This document shows positions 1 to 11,800 of a stretch of DNA of 64,000 nt, piece after piece; positions within the stretch are counted from its first letter, which is position 1, and every line of letters starts with the position of its first letter. The stretch is from assembly GCA_032718565.1 (NCBI GenBank), contig JAVGVS010000492.1, forward strand, positions 124,001 to 188,000, written 5' to 3'. This DNA comes from Distichodus sexfasciatus (Eukaryota > Chordata > Actinopteri > Characiformes > Distichodontidae). The notes under the pieces are model-generated. The model did not search any database, was not told the DNA's origin, and saw nothing but the letters and a program-made list of their open reading frames with translations. Position numbers and translations under genes: made by a program.

Positions 1-612
1 AGAACCAGAAAGAAATATATATATAAAAAGCCATATACTGCAATCATATGTACCATACAATATGTGTTGGCTTTGCGGCCAGTTTTAAATGCGTCACTTT
101 GCTTTCAATGATGTTTCAATGATATAACGTCAGCAAACCATTTTAGACGCTGTAAATGTAACAAAAACACATTTTAAAGTTATTTCTATCTAATCAGATA
201 AGGACTTAGATAAAACAACAAAACCCATAACAAAAGCCCATAAACACCTGTTTCGTATGCACCATACCAATATGTTCGCTTTGTGGTGAGTTTTAAATGC
301 GTCAATATGCTTTCACTTATGTTGTGTGTGAAGGAAAAAAAGTGTTTTTAAAGAATGTGAGTATAAAATCCAAAAAGATCGCAAAAGCATTAATTCGATG
401 TATTACAGGCTCTGTGATGTTTATAAAAGATGGCAAAGCTAACAATTGTGCTGCAGCATTAAATATAAGTTTTTTAAACCATGTTAGACGCTATAGTTGG
501 TGTTGTGTTCACGGGTGTCGTAGTGGGGTGAAAGGTAGGGCTGACTTAGCAGGGAACCAAGAGTGGCTGTTTGAGACTGTTTGTCTATAGGGCCCAGAAT
601 TTGGGGCTACAC
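1..612. repeat. Repeat-rich left edge with a duplicated segment and a dispersed repeat copy
   Basis: No gene is recognised here. Two related segments, about 45-175 and 255-500, share the words TTTTAAATGCGTCA and TTAGACGCT and similar flanks, so they look like diverged copies of one unit. About 505-612 is a copy of a dispersed repeat that also occurs at 18163-18318: both carry a CGTCGTAGTGGGG start and a CCAGAATTTGG end. The open frames at 297-590 and 615-797 are made of this repeat and of an ATA/ATT simple repeat (about 690-733) and are not counted as genes. Confidence 0.5.
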
Positions 613-766
613 CCATGAGATTGAATGAAAAAGACATGCAGAAAGTAAAATTAGGCAGACAGAGGCATAGTAATATTCAGATAACAACAACAATACTAAT
701 ACTACTACTACTACTAATAATAATAATAATAATGTCACGCAGTGAGGTAAATGGTAAACATTTGCA

Positions 767-772
767 TTTATT
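767..772 (-). promoter_or_regulatory. Poly(A) signal AATAAA for the Ras-dva gene
   Basis: The + strand reads TTTATT, which is AATAAA on the minus strand, about 165 bases past the stop codon of the Ras-dva gene. It is the nearest canonical signal downstream of that gene. Cleavage site not determinable from sequence alone. Confidence 0.5.
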
Positions 773-934
773 CATTCATTATATTTTCAGTTTATAAAGT
801 AAAACCAACACAAATGTGACACTCAAAGGTGCCCACGTGCAGAATCAGTTCACGTGAATTGTCCCTTCCACCGGGGCAGCATCACTGTGATGCAAAAAAA
901 CGGCAGAAGTAACGAGGATATCAGTTTCCCCGCG

Positions 935-1621
935 TCATGACACCAGACAGCTGCTGTATTTCTTCAGATGCGCTTTGCTTTTGCGTGCGTCATTGCCGTT
1001 GTTGTTTTTGTCGCGCGCCACCGTCTGCCGTCGCCTCCTGAGCGCGGGACTTGCGCCGCTCGGCAGCTTCACCTGCTCCAGCAAGTCCCGAAACACTGCG
1101 TCCACGTTCTCTCCGGTGCGCGCCGACGCTTCCACGAAGCCCGCGCCCCATTCGTTCTCCACCACGCGCATCACCTCCGCCTTTTCCGCGCGGCGGTTCC
1201 TCCAGTTCCGGTTCAGGTTCCGGTTCTCGTTGAGGTCCGCCTTGTTCTCCACCACCGTTATGCCCGTGAACGACCGGCCCTTAAGCTCGAGGATCTCGTC
1301 GCGCAGCCGCTGCACCTCTTCGAGCGAGTCGCGCTCCGCCCCCGAGTACACGAGCGCGAACGCGTGTCCGGTGCGCATGCAGAGCGCGCGCATGGCCGGG
1401 AAGGCGTAGCTGCCGCTTGTGTCGAGGATCTCGAGGCGCACGTGCGCGCGCGCGCCCTCCGCCGCCTCGTATTCGAGCGCGTGGAGCTCTTCCACGGTGC
1501 GCGCGTGGCCGGGTTCGAAGCGGTCGTGCAGGAAGCGCTCGATCAGCGCCGTTTTGCCCACGCCGGCGGCGCCTAAAAACACGATGCGCGCCGTGCGACG
1601 CTCAGGCACCGTGAGGGACAT
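935..1621 (-). CDS. Ras-dva family small GTPase, intronless
   Basis: Single-exon Ras-superfamily GTPase of 228 residues, GC-rich compared with its surroundings. Visible motifs: P-loop GAAGVGKT at residues 17-24, effector-loop TVEELH with Thr42, DTSGSY at 67-72 in place of DTAGQ, NKAD at 126-129 and EASAR at 164-168. The tail ends CLVS, a CAAX-type prenylation signal, so membrane attachment is likely. The start MSLTV and the stretch RFLHDRFEPGHARTVEELH match my recollection of Ras-dva proteins, a family reported to act in anterior and forebrain development and regeneration of fish and amphibians and to be absent from placental mammals. The residue equivalent to Ras Gly12 is Ala and that equivalent to Gln61 is Tyr, so intrinsic GTP hydrolysis is probably low; this is inference. 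An Asn/Arg-rich insert (about 131-144) follows NKAD. I cannot tell ras-dva1 from ras-dva2. A RASD-type relative is the main alternative. Confidence 0.85.
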   Translation of the reverse strand: MSLTVPERRTARIVFLGAAGVGKTALIERFLHDRFEPGHARTVEELHALEYEAAEGARAHVRLEILDTSGSYAFPAMRALCMRTGHAFALVYSGAERDSLEEVQRLRDEILELKGRSFTGITVVENKADLNENRNLNRNWRNRRAEKAEVMRVVENEWGAGFVEASARTGENVDAVFRDLLEQVKLPSGASPALRRRRQTVARDKNNNGNDARKSKAHLKKYSSCLVS

Positions 1622-2227
1622 CGGTGATGGAAGAAGAAGTTAGAAATTGTTAACGTGGAAAAACACAAAATCTCAGACCAAGATCAAATGTTTTGGGTAT
1701 TTAAAAAAGACCGAATCGGTCCTCAGACCAAAAAAAATCTGATCTGACTATATAAAAAAACAACTGGCAACTCAGGGGCAGACGCCAGAAACGTGCAAAG
1801 CTGTCGCGAGCACGCCCTTATATGGGGTCGCGCTGCCCTGTGCCTGGACTGCTCCGACCAATTGGCACGCGTAGTAACCGGTGGCCACGCGCGTTCCCGT
1901 TATGGGTATCACGCCGCCCCGAGCTGATAAACGTTTTGGATAAACAGCGTTAACTTTCTGCACGCGGGTTAATCGTTAAGCGTCGAGTAAATACCGAATA
2001 AATGAATTATTTGAATATCTGTTTATGAAAGAAAAAAAATCCTCGAGAAACGCCGAGTCCATGACCCGGCCGTTTCTCCTCAAGGACCTTGGTTTGGGTT
2101 TGAGGTACTGCTCCTACAACAATGTCATCACTAAGTCACAAAAATATGACAAACGTTTTCTATCTTTATAATCTTTTATCTGTAACACTCACATTAAGTT
2201 CTGCCCAGACACACACTTTGTGAGGTA
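1622..2227. other. Upstream region of the Ras-dva gene, no gene seen
   Basis: Probable promoter side of the Ras-dva gene. No canonical TATA box stands out and no exon-like segment is visible. From about 2090 the text resembles a repeat with CACAAAAAT and TGAGGTAC words that recurs at 3110-3560 and 21170-21690. Confidence 0.4.
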
Positions 2228-3107
2228 CAGAGGTGGACAAAGTAGCTAACTTGATTACTTAAGTCAAAGTACAGATACCACTAGTCAAATGTTACTCCAA
2301 TACAAGTGAAAGTGGTACAGTCAAATTTGACTTAAGTTAAAGTATGAAGTGCTTGTTTTAAAAAATACTTAAGTATTAAAAGTACATCTTTCACCGCATT
2401 GTTGCATTATTGCCACAACACTTACAATACCTAATGCCTCTGACTAGCTTGTAGAAGCTGTAGAATAAGGAATTGGTAGAATGTTACAGAATGAAACAAC
2501 TTAAACTGATGAAGAAAACCAGTCTTTAGTTTATTTTATGAATTAACTGTAAGACTATATATCAAACAAAACAGCATGGTAGTGTCCTGATACAGCTCTG
2601 GCAGTGTGTGCACACATACTGTATCTGTGTATGTTAATCAGGAGGACAGTGTAATAGCTGTAAATGGCAGCTCACAGCTTCAAATCAACATTCCAACTTG
2701 CTTAAAATCCAGCTCTACACCTCTAGCTTCATGACTTTCCAACAGCAACAATGTTCTAATCAAGACAGAAAACAGCAGAACTGACTGAGCCTGGTTTTAT
2801 AGTTCCAGTCTACAGGTGTGACGTAACCCTGCTGATTACTGATAGACTGTCGCCTGCCAAACAACCAACCACCTTTTAGAAAAGGGGGAATAACATCCAC
2901 TTTATCCACAGACTTGAAAGTAACGAGTAACGAGAACCTTGATAGAAATGTAGTGAAGTAAAAAGTACAGTATTTATCTTTAACATGTAGTGAAGTGGAA
3001 GTCATAAGTTTCCAAATAAAATACTACTCAAGTGAAGTACAGATACTCAAGAACTCTAGTTAAGTACGGTACTTAAGTAAATGTCCTTAGTTACTGTCCA
3101 CCTCTGG
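2228..3107. mobile_element. hAT-like non-autonomous element (MITE)
   Basis: The left end reads CAGAGGTGGACAAAGTA and the right end closes with ACTGTCCACCTCTG, so the element has terminal inverted repeats. The interior is full of CTTAAGT / AAGTACAGATAC words near both ends, the subterminal pattern of a fish hAT family with ends CAGAGGTGGAC. No transposase frame is left. Confidence 0.65.
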
Positions 3108-6100
3108 TGATGTACCTCACTAGTTGAGCCTTCACCAACACACACACACTTCTTAAGGTACAGTTGCTGAATGTTTTTGGCTTTTAGGTTTCAAATCGGT
3201 CCTTACCACCACATAAAGTTCGGTCCAAACCAGCACACACACATACCATTTGTGAGGTACTTCACATACAAAAATGTTGCTTCACAAAACCACAGAAATC
3301 TGACAAACTTGTTTTTTATATTTTAAGCAAAATTTGGTTCTTTTAGGTTACAACCTGTGTGTTTAAGTTCAATCCAAACACACACACGTCATGTCTTGCT
3401 GTCTTTGTGTAAGGTCCTTCCTTTTACCCCATAATGGCCAAAATGTCCTCACAACGCCACAAAAATGAGGCCAATCTCATGTTTCCAGTGAAATTGTGGA
3501 ACAGTCTGGTTGTTCCATTTGGCAAAAATGTGACCACACGCATAGGTTTACATACAATATAGAGTCCACTTAAGTTTAATTGCTCTTATTCTGCACTGTT
3601 AACATCACAAAGAGCTTATGCAAAATGTCCAGGAAAAAGCAGTTAGAGTAAGTCAAAGGTCCAAAAAATAAACATTTCTGACCCACATATAAGAAAAACA
3701 TACACCTCCACCTCTCTCTCGCTCTTTCTTTCTGTCTCTTTGTCCTTCCTCTCAAACATTCTTTCTCTCATTCACTCTCCAACTTCACTCTCTCATTCAT
3801 TCTCAGTCTCTCTCTTTCATCTCCCACCTGTTTTCTTTCTGAAGTAAAGAGGTCATGAGGCAAGACAACCAAAGCCCCAACACAGTCACGCAAATGCACA
3901 ACAAAGGTGATTACAAATGTCATATTTTTTAATTAAACAACTACAGCACAAAATACAAGAGATGAAGTGCATTTGTGACTATAGACTCCAAAATTTGAAA
4001 CGCATATCTGCCTCACTTTATGCAGAATTAATCATTAGACTGGATGCTTTTATTGGCCTGGACACAAACACTGAATTTTCCATCTATAAACCCCATAAAA
4101 TTGTCCCTAAAAATCAAGGATAAACAATTCCAATCAAATGTTTATTTAGGCTATTATATGATTGTTACCTATTATGGATGTGACTTTTTAACAAACTTTT
4201 GCTCAGAATGACAATGGAAGTTTCTTAGGATTCCGGGAAACAGGATCTCTCTTCCCCAACCTCCTTTCAGGTCACTGACCTCATCTGGAAACGTAGAGAA
4301 AAACTATTTGTGTCATATTTTCCCCTTCCACTCATATCAGTGAGGACCCCATTAATATTCCTCTTGATTAATATTAAAAATGCTGATCAGTAGGCATGGC
4401 AACAGAGTAACCTCAATCCCCTTCCCTCCCCCTCCCCTAAACAGAACAAAGGCATAATATGGGCATTGAGCTCCAAATTTGGTTCTGTTATGGGTTGTTC
4501 ATTTCTGTATTTAAGAATTATTATATAGTACCCAAATTTCACATATACTTTATACCAGTATTGATTTAAAAAGTACCACCGTTAGTCTAAATGCAAAATA
4601 TAAAAGTAAAAAAGAAAGGAAAAAATCTTGATCCATGCCTGGTGTCAAGTGACAGAAAACATTAGGCCAAGCAGAACAGCTGCCCTGACCCCACCTGACA
4701 GGATTTAATCCTCTGGGATTAGCATTGCGGTGAGACATCCTCTCCACCGCTGCTCGCACATACAGCTTTTGCATCAAAACAAAAGATGCCCTTGTGCCAT
4801 GACGTAAAAAAAATCCATGTACCCCGACGGCCCACACAGATGTCAGCCTGATCTTACCACCATGGTCCTGCAAGACGACACTTGATTGGGCAAATGATTG
4901 TGATTGCTGGTCTCTTCATTATTTCTTCTTCTTCCCATTTTTTGTGTTAAAAAATTGTCCTGGGGACCCATGTTATTGTGTTACTTTTCAATAGCCCAAC
5001 TAGGACCCTTTTTTCCAGTAAGGTGTCATCATTAAGGCTGTCACACCCTGTTTTGATCACTAGTGGGTAGCTTTCGTTGGCCAAATTTGGACCTGTAGGT
5101 GACCTGATGGTTTGGGACAGAGGTCCACTGGTTTGACTGTAGCATAGAAAATCAGTCCAGAATGAGCTGGAGTGGGGTTTTCTCATTCACCGATCGTTCT
5201 TAAGTAGAAATTTGTTCTTAAAACCCACTTGCATAGTTCTGACGTCCACCAATGTTTTCGTATTTAAATTTGTTCCTAGTCAAGAACACAATCTACTGCA
5301 TGTTTAATGCATGTTTGTGCAAAACTTTAGCTCATTGTTTTTTTCTTCATTTCTGCACTTTTTAAGCATCAACCGGTTTTAAGCACAAATGTAAGAAAAA
5401 AAAGAAAATACCCATTGATCTAAGGCAGTGAAAAGGTGGAGAACTAAAAGTGACCTTTGAATGTGAACTGGGCGTGAAAAAAAAATCCCCCAACTATTGT
5501 TTAATCTAGCATTTAACTCCACTGATCTAGAGCAATAACTATAGCCAAAATTGTTACTGTGCAAATACAAATAATCCCCCCAGATGGGACCAGGCAATAT
5601 CCTGAGCTAGATGTTATATTTGGGTGAAAGGCAAATTTAATTATGATTGTTACATTCTCTTTTCACCAGCATAATGAGGGAGCCAGGTGTTGTCAGGGTT
5701 GTCAACACGACACGACAAACAGTCTATATGGCCATTCAGTAGATAAGAAGCAACTTTAGGTGCAAACTGAGACCTCTTATGATACCCTAATTTGCCACCT
5801 AATTTGTAGGTGACAAATTAATCCTAAATCTTGAGTCTTTTTTTCTGAAGCCACTGTTAGTACATTTGGCACTAAAAACTGCTCCATACCTTGAAGAAAA
5901 TGTGTTTTTTATTCCAAAAGAAAAGTGTTTGTTGGTCTATATGTAAAAAATGTGGTTGCACTTTACATTCTGGTGTTCTTTCTTTTAGAAACCAATGTAA
6001 TGGGCCATTAATCACCAAAAAAATGCAATTTAGGTATCGCGTAATGAGTAAGTCTTATCTTTTCCGGTAAACCATAATGCTGCACTCATGTATTTAAAGC

Positions 6101-7600
6101 AACACAGTGACTTAATGTTTCTTTTTCCTTTTTCAAATGTCACAGACTAATAGCAAGATGTGTACATTTGGTACATTTGGCAGTTTCTAAAGACGTCATT
6201 CAATTGTGCGATTGTACAAAGTGCATCCTTCATGGCTGGTCTAATTAGGAGCAGAGCAGTGGAACTCCAGGTCAAGTGTTGGGTCGGCCAGATTTATAGT
6301 TAGTGATTTCCTTATTGGTTTACTGTTAGAGATTATAGCATTTCTGTGAACTAGAGCCCATTTGTTGCCTTGCACATGTTTGGGTAAGCCCACATTTAAC
6401 TCATTTTAAAACACACTCTCAAGCTAGTCATAATATGTGTATAAAGGCACAAACATCAGACTAGTGATACCATAATCATTAAAAGAGTTGTTTCTGTGAT
6501 TGGAAGGGTTCTGGTTCAAATCCTGGACCAGTAAAAGTACTTCCCCTAAGTACTACTCTGGGGCAATTGTAGTGTAGCAGTCCTATGATCAGAGATCAGG
6601 GTAGGCTGGTAGCATAAAGGTTGGGGAGTTGCTCCTGAGATCAGAAGGTCACTGGGTCAAATCCCACATCAGAAATGGGTCCTCTTAGGTAAACCTGAGC
6701 AAGGAGTAATCTGAAAGTACTCCTTCCCAGGGATTGCCTATGTCAGCTGCCCGCTGCATCTACGTGAATGGGTTAAATGACAAGAGATTGCATTTTGTTG
6801 TTGTGCTGTGGTGTGTAATTACAATGATTTCTTATTGTCCTTTTTGCCATTCTTTCAGCATGTATATTGACTTTGTTTTTCTAATTAACATGTTTCTATA
6901 TTTTGTATAGAATTATACTGTGTGGCCTGCTTTAGGTAACTTTTGTAATTTTCAAATTAGTAAGTTGTTAAATAAATCCATAGAACAATTTGGGGTTATG
7001 AGCCTTGCTTATTGACCTGACAGGTTTTTTTGGCCTCCTGGAGCTGAACCCCCAATTTTAAGGTCACCAAATTACCTTAGTTTCAGTTACTCAGACCACT
7101 GCACCGCCACAGTGAGATCGCAACCAACCTGAAACTTTCTTAACTTCAACTAGAGATAGATAGAGAAGAAATCTATCTCTATGAGCAAATTGAAGTTAAG
7201 GAAGTTTTAGGAAGTTAACCCACAGTTTTATGGTCACTTTTTGAGTCTCAGCCACCTAGACGATTGCTCCAAGATTTGAACCTACATCCTTTTGGTCCAC
7301 AAAACGAGTGTTCTTCCTCCCGTCCTACATATGCTGTACGTGACAATATGCAATCAGTTGTTGTACACATAAAAAGTGCATATATAACCGAATTACCTGT
7401 TTTTGCTGAGAAAAATATTCATAATGTTATTTCTATATTTTGCAGCAGAATTATATTAACCACTCATTTTTTGTGTGTTCGACTGTTTTTATGCTGCTTT
7501 TAGGTAACATTAGTTGTTAGTTAGATGTTAAGTATTCATTTGTTTTTCATTTTTGTAATAATTAAAACGTTTGTGCGTGTTTTAAAAATATTTTTTGACA
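3108..7600. other. Intergenic stretch between the Ras-dva gene and palb2, with repeat relics
   Basis: No gene is supported. About 3110-3560 is a dispersed repeat with CACACACAC and CACAAAAATG words. A pyrimidine-rich (CT) run lies at about 3708-3840. About 6600-6850 is a tRNA-derived SINE relic (AGAAGGTCACTGGGTCAAAT as a B-box region) and 7040-7310 carries further SINE pieces. Around 7132-7210 there is a hairpin with arms AACTTTCTTAACTTCAA and TTGAAGTTAAGGAAGTT, enclosing a second pair AGAGATAGAT / ATCTATCTCT. The remaining open frames are short and lack splice or codon support. Confidence 0.45.
6600..6850 (+). mobile_element. tRNA-derived SINE relic
   Basis: The segment contains GGTAGCATAAAGGTTGGGGA (A-box-like) and GGTCACTGGGTCAAATCCC (B-box-like), followed by a non-tRNA body ending in a TTGTTGT-type tail. 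A related copy lies at 53031-53345, where the same GATCAGAAGGTCACC core is seen. Boundaries are approximate. Confidence 0.5.
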
Positions 7601-7612
7601 ACTCATGGATAC

Positions 7613-8248
7613 TAGTGATGTGTCGGTCGCGAACGAAACGGTTCTTAGAGCCGGCTCTTTGAAGTGAACGATCGGAACCGGTTCCTGCCTGGGAGTCGGA
7701 GCCGCTCTGGATTTTTTCTCTCTCTCTTTTTGTGTTCAAGCCGCACGTAATTGGTCAACTACAATGTAGAAAGAATAAAAGACGTTTTGTGTCATTTTTA
7801 TTGACCATCGAAGTCCGCAGTATGTTTTATTTTGAAAAATTATCCCCACTCATAGGTGGGGGTAAAGCTACTCACTTGGTGTACAGGTTTAACAGCCGCT
7901 ACAGAGACAACACTTTTGACTGTATATAGTTAAACGTTTATAATAAATATTACACATGCATTCAAGGATTTAATCCTTTTTTTTTGTCAAAGATGGTATT
8001 TGTTTTTTTACCTTTAAAATGTATTTGTTGAAACAGTCTGTTCCATATTGAGTATAAAAGTCATAAAAGATATGATGTATGTTTTGTACATTGATAATTA
8101 ATTTTACACATAACGTTACATTATATTAGGTAATAAAGTAATTTAATTTAAGAAATCTGAGGAGCCACTTGGGAGCCGAAAGAGCCGGCTCTTTTTAGTG
8201 AACCGAGTCATAATAACCGACTGTCTTAAAAGAGCCGGAATTCCTATC
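7613..8248. mobile_element. hAT-like MITE flanked by a 12-bp direct repeat
   Basis: The segment is bracketed by identical copies of ACTCATGGATAC at 7601-7612 and 8249-8260, a likely target-site duplication that has grown or includes terminal bases (hAT elements normally duplicate 8 bp). Both ends carry inverted AGAGCCGGCTCTTT motifs and GAACCGGTT/AACCGA words, a known fish hAT signature. The interior has no convincing transposase; the frame at 7732-7929 is unsupported. Confidence 0.65.
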
Positions 8249-8821
8249 ACTCATGGATACGACGAACGCATGAAGGTTGCACGCCAGACATCACACATCG
8301 ATTCAGCACACATCGAGCGCGCACTTACAAATATGTACATAAGTAAAGATGTGTATAGTAAAGTGTTACAGCCTTAATTATATGTATATCCAAATATGAC
8401 GAACATATTTTCTTAGCAACAGAGTTAGTCCACTAAAACAGTCTCGCAGTCCACCGCGCTTAACAACTGGCGATCCGGCATCCATTACCTACGCCTGTTG
8501 GCTAAAGTAGCGGGAGATTTGTTGTGGTTTCGAGCGAGAGTCGTCGGTGAAAAATCACGGATTAAGCTCACTATTATTGTTTAAAAAAATAATAATAATA
8601 ATCTCACGACCGTGGCTGAGGTCTCAGTTCCGTGAGTGGAGATCAGTTTTAGGTAAAACAGCTCGCCGTTTTTATCGCGGTTTGGTAAGCTAACGTTAGC
8701 TTCTCGTTTCTCCTCACAAAGATGAATACATTAAAGGGGTTTAAGCTTAAAGTCAATTTAATCGGCCAACAAAAATGAAAATTAAACCCCTAACCGTGTG
8801 TTCATTACGTTTATATTACAG

Positions 8822-11800
8822 GTGAGCTCGATGTCCCTTAAAGATGAGCCTGTCACACTGTCAGAGGAGGTCCTCGTTGGAGAAGACAAGGAATTAGTAG
8901 GTCTTTTGTGACACTTTTGCATCTGCCATTTACTTTTTATTTTATGCTTAAGTGAGGATGCAAAGAAAAACAAACTGACACCTTTATTGGGACCAATATT
9001 GGAGAAATGTCACTAAGGTTTGGCAAGCACTTGCATTCGAGATTCTTTATTTATCACATACATAGTTATAGAAGTACAACATGTTGTGAAAGTATAATTT
9101 AGAAATGAGAGTTTTACAGTTTAAGTTAAGAATCTTACCCTAAACTAAAAACTAATAAGAATAAAATATATACATAAAATAAAGAAATCTTATCATAAGG
9201 TTTATAGTTTAGACAGAGACTGTACATATGCATATTACGGTAGCAGACGGGAAAAATAGATAAAATACTGAATAAAAACAGTCTGAACAGAAGGCATCTG
9301 GATGTGACTGTGCCATACTGGTATATTAATAATAATACCTAAAAACAATCAAGCTATAGTCTAATCAGAATGTCTCAATTAGCGGTGAATTATGACAATT
9401 AAATAAATAATTTAAAAAAAAAAAAGGTTTAAAAACTCTATAAATCTGCTGCTAAAAATATGTTCTGTATAGTGGTGGCAAGGCTGTTAATCCACGTAAG
9501 CAAACCTTAATATGTTGGAAAAGTAATCAGCAAATATGAATATGTCTTTGTTGGTACGAATAAATGAAAACTTATGACAAGCACAAAAATAAGTTGTAGA
9601 TAGATATACAAGATAAGCAAGACATCTGTAGCTTGTATGTGATGTTTGGTTGTTGGTATTTTACGTGTAAACATAGAATTAAATAAGCAGCTTCTTAATT
9701 GTACTGTTTATTTTGTGTTGTAATTGCCTAAATAATTCCTTGAAGCTGAGGAAGCAACTGGAGCTGCTCAAGAGCGAATATGAGAGAACTGCACAGAGGC
9801 TGCAGGTGAGTAGATGAAGCTGATCTTAGGTCTTCAGTTCTAATAGAGAGTTTTCCAGAATTTTCCAGATGCTTTAATCATACTAGGCAACACTGGTCAA
9901 GTTGAAGCAGCTTGAAAGCTTGAAAATGCCAACTCTCTAAATTCAGTTTTGATGAATTACCTGTAATTGTGCAAAAATTGTAGAAAACATTGGTTTAAAA
10001 TAAACAGTGAACAGTGTATTCTGATGATGCGTGTGTTGTGTTTGTTTACAGCGTGCAAAGCGTAAGGAGGAAATACGCAAGCACGTCCAGAAGAAAATCT
10101 CAGATCATAACTGGCCTCTGCAGGAGGACACGTCAGTCGCATGTGAAATCAGTTCTGCATGTTCCTCAGTCTCAAACCTGCTCTCTAATCAGACCCTGGA
10201 AACCTGTGAGTGACAGTGGACACACTTTTCCACAAGAAAATACTCAATGATAAGGATGCTGAATATGTCTGTTAAATGAGCTCCCAATTCTTTTTTGACC
10301 ACTAACTTGTTTGGTTTTCTTACAGCTAAGAAAGTTGCCCTGGTTCGTTTCCAGCTCCCAGAGGAACCTAAAACATCTGGCTGGGGCACCCCAATGTGCA
10401 GGCGATGCCCCACTCAAAGATTGCGGTCCAAACGCAGTCGCCTCCGTTTGCAGAACAGGGGGACGGAGTCTGACACCGACCATAGTCAAGAAAAAGAAAC
10501 AGAGAGAGAGGCAGCTGGAAATAGAGTAGACGAGAGAGTGAGACAAAAGAATGGTGAGAAAAATCAGGAAGTTAAATGGACTAAGAAGGGGAACAACCAA
10601 GAGATGGAAAGGGCTTTAGGGATGGAATGGAAGGTAATCCAGACCGTGGAGGGGAAAAGTGAACATGGATGGAAAGAGAAAGCGAGGGAGGGTGAGGATG
10701 ATGATGAAAGGCATTACAAAAGCGAAAGTAATGGTGATCCTCCTAAAGGACATCAAAAGAGTGTGGACTCAGAAAACTCCTGTCAGAACCTCCTGCCACC
10801 TGTGGGCCCTTCCCCAACGAACTTGAGGGATGTTGACATCTCTCCAGGTGACAGGAACTTACAGTCCAGCCCAGCTCCCTCTGACCATTCACTTTTGCAA
10901 TTACAATCTTGCCAGTCAGCACTTTCCTCCAATCAGTCCGAGGCAGACATGTCAGGAATGTCTTCAGGTGCAGATAAGAGTTGTGAGCACATGAATGGCA
11001 TTCCAGGCTCTTCCGGAGAGGCTGCTTTTCTGGATTCATGCACCGTAATTGAGGGTTTGCCTTTTCCCGTGGAGTATTACGTTCGTACGACCAGGCGCAT
11101 GGCTGCAGCGAACAGTTCCATAGACCTAGACGCCATCATACACAGCCAGCTCACTGGAGGTCGAAGGAGACGAAGATATAGTCCATTGCAGACTCGAAGC
11201 GGTGGTTTGAAGGAATCTGCAGAACCAGGTGGTAAACCGCATGACCGGCCCAGGGGCAGGGGTCGTTCTCAGAGAGGAAGGAGAGGACGTGGTCAGAAGC
11301 GAGTTGGAAGCATACATATCCATTCCCCACTATCATCAGGAGTGGCAGGTTGCTCCCAAGTCGAGCCATCACCAGAGATTCGTCCACAATCAGAGTCTTC
11401 CTTCCTGGTAAAGTCAGCACATCAGATCGAACCAATATCGTCCCCTGCTCCTGCGTTGACTAAAAAGCCAGTGTCAGGTTTTAGGCACCTTCTAGATACA
11501 CACCTTTACCTAGACTGTCAGCTCCTCCCAGATTCCGATGTGTATCCAATCTTCAGGAAGAGACGAGGGCTAGCAGGAGGAACTGCATCACAGTTTGAAT
11601 GCCAGAATGGTGAGATTACTCAGTAAAAGATTGGTAACAAGATTTTCTTGTTTAGATATTTAGTATAGCACCTTGCTGTCTGTTCAGTGCAAGATTTTCA
11701 ACCTATTTGTACATTTCCCTTCCAGATTTTACTCCCCTCCTACCTTCATTAGCTTCTCTAGTGCAAGCTTTAAGGACTAAGGATGTCAGGAACCTTGGAC

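Noticed and set aside
968..1643. Several + strand open frames up to 202 codons (Arg/Val/His-rich)
   Set aside because: They are antisense shadows of the GC-rich Ras-dva gene; they show no motif and the minus frame carries all G-box motifs.
10244..10600. 118-codon minus-strand frame opposite palb2 exon 4
   Set aside because: Shadow of PALB2 coding sequence; no splice or motif support.
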